Source: Chryseobacterium lathyri
GTDB taxonomy: Bacteria; Bacteroidota; Bacteroidia; Flavobacteriales; Weeksellaceae
Length of the DNA stretch: 64,000 nt
Reading direction: 5' to 3'
NCBI RefSeq assembly: GCF_003290185.1
Contig: NZ_QNFY01000002.1
Span: 124,001 to 188,000 of the forward strand
Shown: in pieces, positions 26,240-34,986 of the stretch
How the letters are laid out: the number at the start of each line of letters is the position of its first letter
How positions within the stretch are numbered: the stretch's first letter is position 1
Translations under genes and position numbers: made by a program
The notes under the pieces: generated by a model
What the model was told of the DNA's origin: nothing
Seen by the model: only the letters and a program-made list of their open reading frames with translations
The model's database searches: none

Positions 26240-26737
26240 ATGGACACTTTATCACAATTTAAAGATGAACTTGAAGCAGAGTACCAGACGACCAGGAAAT
26301 TTTTTGAAGCTTATCCTGAAGGAAAAAATGATTTTGCTCCTCATGAGAAAAGTATGAAAATGATGCCTCTTGCCACTCATATTTCTGAAATTTTCGGGTG
26401 GCCGGATGTGATGCTGAAAACTTCGGATCTGGATTTTGCGAAGGGAGACTTTCAGCCTAAGCATCTTTCTACAAAAGAAGATCTTCTGCAGACTCTGGAC
26501 GAAAATTTCAAATCTGCGGAGAAGGCGCTTGACAACGCTAAAGAAGAAGACCTTAATGAAACATGGGCTTTAAAAAACAATGGTCAGGAAATAGCAAAAT
26601 GGACGAAATATGGCTCTATCCGTCATTCTTTAAACCAAATCACGCATCACAGGGCGCAGCTGGGAGTGTATTACAGACTGAATGATATTCCACTTCCGGG
26701 AAGCTATGGTCCGTCAGCAGATCATCAGAGCTTTTAG
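26240..26737 (+). CDS. DinB family protein
   Basis: A 165-residue four-helix bundle of the DinB/YfiT group, often metal-dependent and linked to thiol chemistry or stress. The family pattern is THISEIFGWPDVML, with a first His near residue 48, and the metal-like His pair in SIRHSLNQITHHRAQLGVYYRL. The C-terminus DIPLPGSYGPSADHQSF is typical. Upstream, TATCTTTA (26212-26219) resembles the -7 element with one mismatch. The function is unknown. Confidence 0.88.
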   Translation: MDTLSQFKDELEAEYQTTRKFFEAYPEGKNDFAPHEKSMKMMPLATHISEIFGWPDVMLKTSDLDFAKGDFQPKHLSTKEDLLQTLDENFKSAEKALDNAKEEDLNETWALKNNGQEIAKWTKYGSIRHSLNQITHHRAQLGVYYRLNDIPLPGSYGPSADHQSF

Positions 26738-26765
26738 CAATATGTATGGATATATCTCAAATAAA

Positions 26766-26798
26766 AAACCAATCTCAGTGAGATTGGTTTTTGTTTTT
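26766..26798. terminator. Bidirectional terminator
   Basis: AAAACCAATCTCA and TGAGATTGGTTTT form a long perfect stem (CCAATCTCA 26769-26777, TGAGATTGG 26779-26787) with A and T tracts on either side. It ends both the DinB gene and the convergent receptor gene. Confidence 0.85.
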
Positions 26799-29474
26799 TT
26801 ACTTAAAGTTGAATTTCACGGTAAACATAACCTGGCTTGGGCGAAGTTGATATCTTGTAAAAGTAATATTCGTGGTATTGATATCATATGTTTCGAATAC
26901 TTTTTTGTTGGCTATATTCATCCATTTAAGTTCAAAATCAATTTTCTTTTTGGCCCAGGTAAATTGATATGAAACGTCATAGAATCCGTTGTGGTATTTT
27001 TGATCGGCTGCATTTGTATTTACCTGATCCCAGTTGAATCCGATAGTATGGTCTTCTACCGGATAGAAGAACGCTCCAAGATTATGCGTGAACCCGGTTC
27101 TGGTGGCATTGGAGTTTATATTTCCTGTACTGGTTTGCTTTGTTCTGGAAATACTTGCATTATAATCTATGCTCATCCAGCTGAAATAGGTATTATTGAA
27201 TTTAATTCCGTATGACTGGCTGTTGTTGTTGTTTGTAAAAGAATTATTATTCAGGAATGCATCCGATTTTGCTGTATTGTTGCTGTAGCTGAGGGAGGCA
27301 TTTGTTTTGAACTTTGGAAAGTATTTTCCCACTTCTACACTGTAGCCATTATTTAATACATGATTATCCTGTTCTATATACTGCATTACGGTATAACCTG
27401 CCCCATTGATCAAAGGATTTGAAATCAGGTTTCTTTTAGCGTCTGAAAATCTGTAATTGATGTTGAAGAATAAATTATTCAAAGGGTTTCTATACTCCAG
27501 CCTTGTTCCTGCAGATTTATTATTATTCTGAGGTATCGGATTATTGATATCCATGGCACTGATTCCACCTGGAGAGGTCATTAAGAATCCTGAATAAGCC
27601 GTATTTATTTCTCCAAAATTGTTATTAATATTAGCATTTACCGAAGCTTTCCAAAAGGAGGCAAAAGTATACTGTGCAAAAACACTAGGTTCAAAAGTCA
27701 CCTTATTTACATCTTTAGCAACATTTCTTAATGGATCTTCCGCCTTAATGTTATTAGAGTTTACAGGAAAATTGGCATACAACATCCATGAATCATTTTT
27801 ATAATTTACTCCCAAACTTCCGTAAGGTGTTGCCGTAGTATATCTAAGATCATTACTATAGGCTGCCGGAAGTGCTCCTGCCGTTATAATATTTGATAAA
27901 TCTGAAACTAAATCTGTTGTTTTAAAGTTAAATCCAATTTCCGGAGTGAAGGTCCATCCCTTTTTAGAGAACCCGATATTGGCAGAATGATTGGCTTCAA
28001 TTGTTTTAAGTCTCAGGTTTTGTTTTGCAAAATTCTTAGGTTCGGGAGTGAATCCCGGAATATCCAGATAAGAAGCCGGAAAAACTTTCAGTGTCTGTTT
28101 ATCGGTCTGATAACTTATAAAAGATAAAAGATTCACCATTTTTTCTTTCCACGGAATAATGGTACTCAGGGAATTCTGGAAAGATGTTGTTGGAGACTCT
28201 ATTGCTTCATCGCCGTGTCTTTTCACTCCGTTTGATGCATCTGTTCTGTCAACAATTGCCCGGTCTGCATTCCAATACTGGGAAAAACTTGTGGTGTTTT
28301 TAAAGAATCCCTTTTTTGCATTTTTTGTAAAAATTAATTCTCCTTTTGCTTTATCTGTGTAAAAATTATTAAGAATGTTTACAATATTGGAGCTTCCCCC
28401 AAAATAGTCTGTCTGGCTGTAAGATTCTCTTTCAACTGCATTATTGGTATAGTTGGCATTGGCTTTAAGCTCCCACTCTTTCTTTTTGTCGATATTGGTA
28501 AGATAGTTGGCTGACAGATAATGCACATTGTTCATCAAGTATCTTTTTACAGGAAGGTTGGGTGTACTTGCGTTTTCTACATTCAGCCAGTCATTTTGAG
28601 AAGCATTAATCCTTCTTCCTTCGAACCTGCTTCCAAAAGCTAAGATATTCCCTTCATTTTCCACCTGCTCACCCATATTGTTCGTTTTGTAATTCACCAC
28701 CCACTGGCTTTTCTGTCCAAAAAACATCGGGGTAAGTTTAACATTCCACAACCACGGGTCTCCGAATCCTGTCCCGACCTCTCCTCTTCCGGTCATGGTA
28801 ACAGAGTTTTTTAACTTGATATTGATCGCTGCCTGATCGGAAGGCACTTTATCCTGAAGAATTTTTACCGGCTGGTGGTTTTCAAGCACTTCTACTTTCT
28901 GCACTGCATCTTTGGGAAGAGAATTGTTGATCGTCCCATACCCGCCTTCCATCAGATCTTTTCCGTTCACATAAAATTTATTGATGGCATTTCCCTGGTA
29001 AAGAATCGTTCCGTCTTTATTGACTTCAATACCGGGAATTTTTCTCATTACATCGGCAAGTGTTCTGTCGCTTTTACTGTCAAAAGCTTTAAGATCATAA
29101 GCAATGGTATCGCCTCTTGCCGTGATCATCTTTGTTTTCAGCTGGACTTCTTTTATTTCTGTAGCTTCAGACTGCATTTTGAAAGTCAGAGTCTGGTCGC
29201 TGTTACTGATCTGTTTGGTCAGGGTTTTTTGGTTGAATGCTTTTACTTTCAGATCCACATTAGGTTCTGCAGATGTAAACGTCACTTTATATTCTCCTTT
29301 GGAATTGGTGATTCCATATGCCAAAATAGCATCTTTGCCTGGTTCTTCTACCGTAACACTGGCACTGGGAATAGCAGATCCATCTTCATCGGTAATTTTC
29401 CCTGACACTGTTTTCTGCGCAAAGGTGAGCACGGTGAAAAAAAGCATCAGAAATAAAGAAATCTTTCCTTTCAT
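26799..29474 (-). CDS. TonB-dependent receptor-like outer membrane beta-barrel protein
   Basis: An 891-residue outer-membrane protein. A signal peptide (1-19) is followed by a carboxypeptidase-regulatory-like Ig domain (about 20-100, TVSGKITDEDGSAIPSASVTVEE). Then a plug-like segment (LADVMRKIPGIEVNKDGTILYQGNAINKFYVNGKDLMEGG) and a barrel of about 650 residues that ends in an aromatic-containing strand. The TonB box is not obvious and the plug is shorter than in classical receptors, as in the outer-membrane beta-barrel family of Bacteroidota. The ligand is unknown. Confidence 0.88.
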   Translation of the reverse strand: MKGKISLFLMLFFTVLTFAQKTVSGKITDEDGSAIPSASVTVEEPGKDAILAYGITNSKGEYKVTFTSAEPNVDLKVKAFNQKTLTKQISNSDQTLTFKMQSEATEIKEVQLKTKMITARGDTIAYDLKAFDSKSDRTLADVMRKIPGIEVNKDGTILYQGNAINKFYVNGKDLMEGGYGTINNSLPKDAVQKVEVLENHQPVKILQDKVPSDQAAINIKLKNSVTMTGRGEVGTGFGDPWLWNVKLTPMFFGQKSQWVVNYKTNNMGEQVENEGNILAFGSRFEGRRINASQNDWLNVENASTPNLPVKRYLMNNVHYLSANYLTNIDKKKEWELKANANYTNNAVERESYSQTDYFGGSSNIVNILNNFYTDKAKGELIFTKNAKKGFFKNTTSFSQYWNADRAIVDRTDASNGVKRHGDEAIESPTTSFQNSLSTIIPWKEKMVNLLSFISYQTDKQTLKVFPASYLDIPGFTPEPKNFAKQNLRLKTIEANHSANIGFSKKGWTFTPEIGFNFKTTDLVSDLSNIITAGALPAAYSNDLRYTTATPYGSLGVNYKNDSWMLYANFPVNSNNIKAEDPLRNVAKDVNKVTFEPSVFAQYTFASFWKASVNANINNNFGEINTAYSGFLMTSPGGISAMDINNPIPQNNNKSAGTRLEYRNPLNNLFFNINYRFSDAKRNLISNPLINGAGYTVMQYIEQDNHVLNNGYSVEVGKYFPKFKTNASLSYSNNTAKSDAFLNNNSFTNNNNSQSYGIKFNNTYFSWMSIDYNASISRTKQTSTGNINSNATRTGFTHNLGAFFYPVEDHTIGFNWDQVNTNAADQKYHNGFYDVSYQFTWAKKKIDFELKWMNIANKKVFETYDINTTNITFTRYQLRPSQVMFTVKFNFK

Positions 29475-29907
29475 AATTTATTATTTGCTTAATTAGTTTG
29501 TCGCTTGTGTTTTTTGTTACACTTTTATAAAGATGTATTTTAATGATAAAGGTTAAATGCTTTAACACTATAAATTTAGTGATATTTAAATTTCAACCAT
29601 TTAGTAAATCATTTGAAGTAACAGGATGTAAATTTCATTTCGATAGTTTGTTTGGCTTATTAATTCTTTAAAAATCTGACTCCAAAATTTTAATTTATTT
29701 AGAATCTTATTGTTGACCGGCTGTATGTTTTTTGAATAATAATGGCTAATATTGAGAAATAGCTAAGAGTTCTTAAGAAAAAAATGATTTTTTTAATTTT
29801 TTATTTAGTCTAAATAGTTAAAAATGATTTGAATCATAGATTAAAAAATACTTAAACACTGATTCATATATATTTATTTAATAATTTTGTAACATAAAAT
29901 TTATAGA
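29475..29907. other. Divergent intergenic region (433 bp) with two palindromes
   Basis: It separates the receptor gene (leftward) from the JmjC/cupin-like gene (rightward). It is very AT-rich. ATTTAG-T-CTAAAT (29803-29815) and ATGATT-TG-AATCAT (29824-29837) are perfect palindromes 8 bp apart, and a -7 element (TAATTTTG) lies at 29882-29889. No gene seen. Confidence 0.6.
29882..29889 (+). promoter_or_regulatory. -7 promoter element (TAATTTTG) of the JmjC/cupin-like gene
   Basis: It matches TAnnTTTG and lies 18 bp before the ATG at 29908. Two palindromes that could be operator sites lie 45-80 bp further upstream. The -33 element is not clear. Confidence 0.45.
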
Positions 29908-30789
29908 ATGGGAATTATTTTAAAGCCTATAGATGTTGTTGATGATATTACTCAGGAAGAGTTTACGGAAAAATATCTAAAGCCCAGAAGGCCCGTTGTC
30001 ATTAAAAATATGGCAAGAAACTGGCCTGCTTACCAAAAGTGGACCATGGATTATGTAAAGGAAGCAGTAGGTGATGTAGAGGTTCCTCTTTATGATTCTA
30101 AAAAGGCCGATCCTGCCGCTCCCATCAATACACCCACTACAAAAATGAAGTTCGCAGATTATATAGACCTCATCCAAAAAGAGCCTACTGATCTGAGAAT
30201 TTTCTTTTTTGACCCTATAAAACACGCTAAAAAATTACTGGAAGATTATATTTCTCCAAAAGAACTGATGGGTGGATTCCTTGATAAATATCCGTCCATG
30301 TTTTTTGGAGGGAAAGGTTCTGTTACATTTCTTCATTTTGACATTGATATGGCGCACATTTTCCATACTCATTTCAACGGAAGAAAACATGTAAAGCTGT
30401 TTGAATACAAGTGGAAAGAAAGACTGTACCGGCTTCCTTATGCAACCTATGCACTGGAAGATTATGATATCGACAATCCTGATTTTGAAAAATATCCTGC
30501 ACTGGATGGTGTAGAAGGGATTGAGTGCTTCCTTGAGCATGGCGATACTCTTTTTATGCCTACCGGATGGTGGCACTGGATGAAATACCTGGACGGAAGT
30601 TTCTCTATCTCTTTAAGAGCCTGGGACAAATCCTGGGCAGTAAAGGCTCATTCTTTATGGAATCTTACCGTACAGCGTAAATTTGACGATATTATGAAGT
30701 CCAATTTCAAAAAGAAATATATGGACTGGAAAGAAAAAGTAGCCGTGAAAAGAGCAGAAATTGCTTTAAAAAGGGGCTTACCAAAATAA
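29908..30789 (+). CDS. JmjC/cupin-like (cupin_8) domain protein, putative Fe(II)/2OG oxygenase
   Basis: A 293-residue protein. The N-terminus RPVVIKNMARNWPAYQKWTMDYVKE matches the start of cupin_8/JmjC proteins. The metal motif is HFDIDMAHIFHTHFNGRKHVKLFEY (His and Asp of HxD) and the distal His is in GDTLFMPTGWWHWMKYLDGSFSISL. These are the three Fe ligands of 2-oxoglutarate hydroxylases acting on proteins or RNA. A Lys/Arg-rich tail ends the protein. The substrate is unknown, and no neighbour indicates it. Confidence 0.8.
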   Translation: MGIILKPIDVVDDITQEEFTEKYLKPRRPVVIKNMARNWPAYQKWTMDYVKEAVGDVEVPLYDSKKADPAAPINTPTTKMKFADYIDLIQKEPTDLRIFFFDPIKHAKKLLEDYISPKELMGGFLDKYPSMFFGGKGSVTFLHFDIDMAHIFHTHFNGRKHVKLFEYKWKERLYRLPYATYALEDYDIDNPDFEKYPALDGVEGIECFLEHGDTLFMPTGWWHWMKYLDGSFSISLRAWDKSWAVKAHSLWNLTVQRKFDDIMKSNFKKKYMDWKEKVAVKRAEIALKRGLPK

Positions 30790-30823
30790 AACAAAAAAGA
30801 CGTTTCAATTTGAAGCGTCTTTT

Positions 30824-31234
30824 TTATTCTTGCGTATTTACAAGCAGTTCTTCCATATTTCGTGTCACTTCATTGCAAGAAAAGCAGGCCTCTTTTCCAT
30901 CCTGAGAGAACCATCTGCACTGAGACCGGATCGGGCAAAAGGCAAGCTCTGTTTCTTTATGAAAATCCAAATTCTGAACTTTCCGGGATAGGGAACATTT
31001 AGACTCTTCTTTATTCCATTGTGCGCAGCCTTTTTCTACACATTTTCCGGTAAAACGGAATCTCTGCTCAAGATTGTTTTTATCTTTATTCTGCTGCAGA
31101 AAATCTTCTGTGACGGCGAGCGGTGTGATAAACTGGACCTTCCCCTCTTTGCTGACCACCCCGAAAAGCTGTGCCCCAACTTTTCCTAGATAACTGGGAC
31201 ACATCTTTTTTGAAGTATTGGAATTAGCCTCCAT
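30824..31234 (-). CDS. Cysteine-rich hypothetical protein, possible Fe-S binder
   Basis: A 136-residue soluble protein with nine or so cysteines placed in pairs: MCPSYLG, KCVEKGCAQW, KCSLS, FCPIRSQCRWF, ACFSCNEV. The CPIRxQCRW-x5-ACxxC segment looks like a metal or Fe-S cluster-binding module seen in uncharacterised bacterial proteins. No signal peptide is present, so the cluster would be cytosolic. Its start codon overlaps the 3' end of the next gene upstream by 11 bp, which suggests coupled synthesis. Function unknown. Confidence 0.65.
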   Translation of the reverse strand: MEANSNTSKKMCPSYLGKVGAQLFGVVSKEGKVQFITPLAVTEDFLQQNKDKNNLEQRFRFTGKCVEKGCAQWNKEESKCSLSRKVQNLDFHKETELAFCPIRSQCRWFSQDGKEACFSCNEVTRNMEELLVNTQE

Positions 31235-31505
31235 AGCTTTTGATTTGAGACTGTATGTCTTTCAACTGGCTCTGAATATCAATTCCGGGTTTGAAAATAA
31301 TGATTCCCCACGGAAACCAGTCTTTAATTTTCAATGGTCTTACCAATCCTTTGAAGTCTCTGTGAGCTCCGAAAGCCTGGGTATTATCAATCTTTGAAAG
31401 TTCAGAAAGAACTACGTTCTGAATTCCTCTGTCAATGTTTTTCAACTGCTCATCCGAAAGATCTACTCCTTCCAGTGAAACGAAAAAATGCTTTTTAGTT
31501 GCCAT
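31224..31505 (-). CDS. Small hypothetical protein coupled to the Cys-rich protein
   Basis: A 93-residue protein. The segment VSLEGVDLSDEQLKNIDRGIQNVVLSEL resembles a short helical domain with a conserved pattern of hydrophobic residues; the second half (WFPWGIIIFKPGIDIQSQL) is more hydrophobic. No family is recognised with confidence. It overlaps the Cys-rich gene by 11 bp, so the two products probably act together. Confidence 0.6.
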   Translation of the reverse strand: MATKKHFFVSLEGVDLSDEQLKNIDRGIQNVVLSELSKIDNTQAFGAHRDFKGLVRPLKIKDWFPWGIIIFKPGIDIQSQLKDIQSQIKSYGG

Positions 31506-31646
31506 AACTATAGTTTTTATTGGTTTTATAAAGCAAATTTCGTCCGAATATGTACCAAAGTTATCAGGAAAAACACCCTTTATTCAGGCGTGAAAAACCT
31601 GTAAATTAAATTCTGATTATCAGTTATTTAAGTCAAATATAAAATT

Positions 31647-33371
31647 CTATAAGATTCTATAAATTGGATATTGTCTGAATGTCTTTTCTTCGAAGTAAGG
31701 AGAATTTCTGTAAATCCAGTCGAGTTGGGCCGCTCCGTCGTCTGCAAACTTTTTATCTGATGTTTTTTTGGCCTCAAAAGCATCTTTCAGCTTTTTATCT
31801 GACTTTAGTAATTCTGAAGCGGTGTCTTCAAAAATATAGGCGGAATAATATTCTTTCTGCGCCAGGATTCCATCAAATAAATTCCAGTTAAAAAATGAGT
31901 CTAAACCCTCAGGCTCAAGGGTTTCAACGATATATTTTACACCAGGCTGATCTGTTGGAATTAAATAATCCCCAGCTGAAAAAACCAAATTCCTTTTTGC
32001 AGTTTCCACACTGGTATCATAATGAAGATAATGTCCTTCGTATGGATTTTTAACCGTTTTAAAGTCTTTGATTTTATAAGCCTCAACCATTGCCGTGCTG
32101 TCTTTTTTAAGAGCAGTCATACGGATTTTATTTCTTTTCAGCTCTTCGATCACACGGTATTGGGATTGTGGAACTACATAGTATTTAGGAATGATGATAT
32201 ATCCCGTAGGAACGGCTGTCATGAAGAGCTTAATCTTCTTGGTAAAAGGTTTATTCCTATCGTAATAGAGTCTTGGCTTTCCGGAAATATCACTTGGTTT
32301 GTACCTCCCCTCGTAGCCTTTGAAATCCATTGTAGAAAACCTGGTTGAATCTATTTTCCAACGGATTCCGTACTGCATTCCGGGTTTATACTGCTTCAAA
32401 TTATCAAGACGGAGTTGTTTTATTTTCCTGTAATTCTTGTCTAAATTCTGAAGATTCACGAGCATATATTTGTATGTCGCATCCACTCTTTTATCATAAG
32501 GCTTCAGCATATGCGTTTCAGGAACCGTTCCCAGCGAATTAAAGAGCGATGTGTAGCCTGTAGAATATCTCGGAGAGTCTTCAAAAGCAGCAAATCCCTC
32601 ATCCGGAATATCTCCGTGAATATTAACATAAGGAGTGCTTTCATAGCCCAGTTTCTTCATATCCTCAAGGTTTTTAGCCTGATAGTCATTGTAAAAGTAA
32701 TTTCCCAATGTGTCTCCAAGGCGTTCCTTGAAGGTAGAAATATAAGTGAAAGTATACTGATAATCAGCTCCATTACTTACATGGTTATCAATAAAAACAT
32801 CTGGCTGCAGCCACTGGTAAATTTCCTGGAAGCTTCTTGCATTTTTTGAATCTGCTTTAATGAAATCCCTGTTCAGGTCATAGTTCCTTGAATTTCCTCT
32901 GAAACCATACTGCTCGGGACCGTTCTGATTAGCTCTGGAGTGGGAGCCTCTGTTCAGCATTCCACTTACGTTATAGGCGGAAATAGCTGCTATAATAAAA
33001 TTCTGTGGTGCTTTTACTTTCCCGGTTGCGAGATCCCTTATAAGCATCATTGTGGCATCTATTCCGTCCGGTTCGCCCGGGTGAATTCCGTTGTTTACAA
33101 AGATAATGGCTTTGTCTTTTCTGAGTTTTTCAACATCTTTTTCGGAAAAGGGATTGTAAATTACCACATAAATGGGCCTTCCATTATCGTCCTCTCCTTT
33201 TTTAAGGTATTGGACGGTATTGAAGCTTTTAGCCAGGTTCTGATAATAGCTATTCATTTCATCATAAGTAACCGTTTGGTTTTTATTTCCTTTTTCAAAA
33301 GGGGTCTGAAATGAATTTTGAGCGAAAAGCAAAGATGTAGTCAGGAAAATCAGGAGGTATCTCAGTTTCAT
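31647..33371 (-). CDS. Secreted M14 family zinc carboxypeptidase
   Basis: A 574-residue protein with a signal peptide (1-17, cleavage after LFA). The M14 zinc motif HPGEPDG (residues about 96-102, His and Glu ligands) is followed by FIDNHVSNGADYQYT (third His) and PETHMLKPYDKR (catalytic Glu region). The C-terminal half is a beta-rich accessory domain. M14 enzymes release C-terminal residues or act on peptidoglycan. It is probably exported and may be a nutrient-acquisition enzyme. It appears to be a single-gene unit. Confidence 0.9.
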   Translation of the reverse strand: MKLRYLLIFLTTSLLFAQNSFQTPFEKGNKNQTVTYDEMNSYYQNLAKSFNTVQYLKKGEDDNGRPIYVVIYNPFSEKDVEKLRKDKAIIFVNNGIHPGEPDGIDATMMLIRDLATGKVKAPQNFIIAAISAYNVSGMLNRGSHSRANQNGPEQYGFRGNSRNYDLNRDFIKADSKNARSFQEIYQWLQPDVFIDNHVSNGADYQYTFTYISTFKERLGDTLGNYFYNDYQAKNLEDMKKLGYESTPYVNIHGDIPDEGFAAFEDSPRYSTGYTSLFNSLGTVPETHMLKPYDKRVDATYKYMLVNLQNLDKNYRKIKQLRLDNLKQYKPGMQYGIRWKIDSTRFSTMDFKGYEGRYKPSDISGKPRLYYDRNKPFTKKIKLFMTAVPTGYIIIPKYYVVPQSQYRVIEELKRNKIRMTALKKDSTAMVEAYKIKDFKTVKNPYEGHYLHYDTSVETAKRNLVFSAGDYLIPTDQPGVKYIVETLEPEGLDSFFNWNLFDGILAQKEYYSAYIFEDTASELLKSDKKLKDAFEAKKTSDKKFADDGAAQLDWIYRNSPYFEEKTFRQYPIYRIL

Positions 33372-33683
33372 TGAAGCAGTTTTTGAACTTCAAAATTACT
33401 TAATATGATTTGGGTGGGAAAGGGAAATTGTGGATTTATTGATGTCTGTTTTGTGATGTTGGATTATCACAAGGACGCTAGGGTTTTTGATCTTAGTGCT
33501 GTTTTAAGGCGCCAGAAAACCAAGGATTTTCGTTTGGTTATTCGTTATTTCAGAAAAAGATCTGTGATCTGCGGGAGAAAAAAAATTAATAGCCGGGGCG
33601 CTGTTATTAATAGAAACCTTATAGGTTTTAAAAACCTATAAGGTTGGTGGATGTTGAAAATTTGGGATGCTTTTTCATAAGGT
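33372..33683. other. Noncoding region (312 bp) with a nested palindrome
   Basis: It lies between the M14 peptidase and the phosphatase gene of the NAD cluster. It contains the 31-bp inverted repeat at 33615-33645 and otherwise shows no coding or regulatory signal that I can support. Confidence 0.6.
33615..33645. repeat. 31-bp palindrome with nested half-palindromes
   Basis: Arms AACCTTATAGGTTTT (33615-33629) and AAAACCTATAAGGTT (33631-33645) are perfect inverted repeats around one base. Each arm itself contains the palindrome AACCT-TAT-AGGTT. It resembles an intergenic palindromic repeat element. It could also act as a terminator of the cluster gene ending at 33684. Confidence 0.85.
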
Positions 33684-34430
33684 TTACTTTCCTGCACTAT
33701 CGTTATTTCTGCCTTTTTCATCCGGATATAAAGTAGGAAGCAGATCGCTCTGCCAGAATTCCTTGGTATTAACATCCATTATTGACAGGGAACCCGTGAA
33801 AGCTGCTCCGGTATCCATATTCCAGACATTGGCCTTATTGACAGGATGACTGATTCCTATGTCTAGTGTCGGTGTATGCCCTATAAATATCTCACTGTAT
33901 AAAAGCAGTCTCTTCGGATAGAGTTCTGAATTTTTCGCTAATTTCTTATCCATTGCGACTGCCGTTTCCCACAAGGTTCTGTCCCAACGGTAATTGCTGG
34001 AATAGACTTCTTTTTCAGGTCCGTGCATAGAGGAATAGCCTGCATGAATAAACAGCCGGTTTTGATCATCTACATGATAGTTTTTCATCCTTTGAAAGAA
34101 TTCCAGGTGTAAAGCCAGATCTTCCAATGAGTAGTCATTATAACTTTCTACAGTGCTTTTTCCTCCGTTGAATAACCATACATCCTGTCTTTCTCCGGTG
34201 GACATCCATTCCTCACACCAGGCATCGTGATTTCCTTTAATGAAGATGCATTCCTGCTTTTCGGAAAATTCCATGAGGAAACGGATAACCTGAGAAGATT
34301 CGCTCCAGCCGTCAACATAATCTCCCAGGAAAATAAGTCTATCTTCCTTTGTGATTTCCGCTCTTTCAAACACCTGTTTCAATGCTTTAAACCCTCCGTG
34401 GATATCACCAATAACTAATGTTCTGTCCAT
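33684..34430 (-). CDS. PP1-like metallophosphoesterase
   Basis: A 248-residue calcineurin-like phosphatase. Metal motifs GDIHGG, GDYVDGW, GNHD, HAG and GHT are all present, as in PP1/PP2-type and Ap4A hydrolase-like enzymes. The start at 34430 gives MDRTLVIGDIHGG directly; a longer reading frame with a Cys-rich extension is rejected because it overlaps kptA. It begins 2 bp after the kptA stop, so the two are coupled. The substrate may be a phosphoprotein, or a nucleotide phosphate arising from KptA or ADP-ribose turnover, which is inference. It is the last gene of the cluster. Confidence 0.88.
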   Translation of the reverse strand: MDRTLVIGDIHGGFKALKQVFERAEITKEDRLIFLGDYVDGWSESSQVIRFLMEFSEKQECIFIKGNHDAWCEEWMSTGERQDVWLFNGGKSTVESYNDYSLEDLALHLEFFQRMKNYHVDDQNRLFIHAGYSSMHGPEKEVYSSNYRWDRTLWETAVAMDKKLAKNSELYPKRLLLYSEIFIGHTPTLDIGISHPVNKANVWNMDTGAAFTGSLSIMDVNTKEFWQSDLLPTLYPDEKGRNNDSAGK

Positions 34431-34432
34431 CT

Positions 34433-34975
34433 TTACTTTGAAATATATTTGGCATCCACAAAATCTGTCAGCCACACTCCGTTTGCCGAAAGATAAAACG
34501 GTATTCCGTCTTCATGCATGGTATTCGTTCTTATACTCAGAATCACAGGTTTTCCATGGCGCATTCCCACTTTTGCAGCTGTTTCCTTGTCTGAGCTTAA
34601 ATGAACATGTTGGCGGCTCCTTTTATCAATTCCTTTTGCCAGAATAGAAGAAATATTGGTTTCTGCTGTTCCGTGATACAGAAAATCGGGTGGCTGTGCC
34701 GGTTTCAGGGCCAGATCTATATCAATGGAATGTCCCTGGCTGGCTCTGATCCTGGTTTTATCTTCATTAAAAGCAAAGCGTTTTTTATTATTGGTTTCCA
34801 CCACTTCTTCCAGCTCTTCAAAACTGAAATGCATTCTGCCTTTTGCAGATTTTGTAATGAGTTCATCAACATCTGCCCATCCGTTTTCATCCAGTGTCAG
34901 CTGAATGGTCTCGGGCTGATGCCTCAGAATAAGGCTTAGAAATTTGCTTATTCTTTTGTTTTGTATTTCGTTCAT
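34433..34975 (-). CDS. kptA: RNA 2'-phosphotransferase (Tpt1/KptA)
   Basis: KptA removes a 2'-phosphate from RNA: NAD+ is attacked to form 2'-phospho-ADP-ribosylated RNA, which resolves to 2'-OH RNA and ADP-ribose 1'',2''-cyclic phosphate. The 180-residue protein has the family N-terminus SKFLSLILRHQPE (RNA-binding Arg-His), the winged-helix part NGWADVDELI, and the ART-like domain with YHGTAE, RQHVHLS and FYLSANGVWLTD. The Arg-His-Arg catalytic set appears intact. In bacteria its natural substrate is unknown. It lies inside the NrtR-linked cluster. Confidence 0.94.
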   Translation of the reverse strand: MNEIQNKRISKFLSLILRHQPETIQLTLDENGWADVDELITKSAKGRMHFSFEELEEVVETNNKKRFAFNEDKTRIRASQGHSIDIDLALKPAQPPDFLYHGTAETNISSILAKGIDKRSRQHVHLSSDKETAAKVGMRHGKPVILSIRTNTMHEDGIPFYLSANGVWLTDFVDAKYISK

Positions 34976-34986
34976 GATTTTTGTCT

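Noticed and set aside
33684..34475. Phosphatase start at 34475
   Set aside because: It would overlap kptA by 43 bp and add an unrelated N-terminus; MDRTLVIGDIHG at 34430 is the family start.
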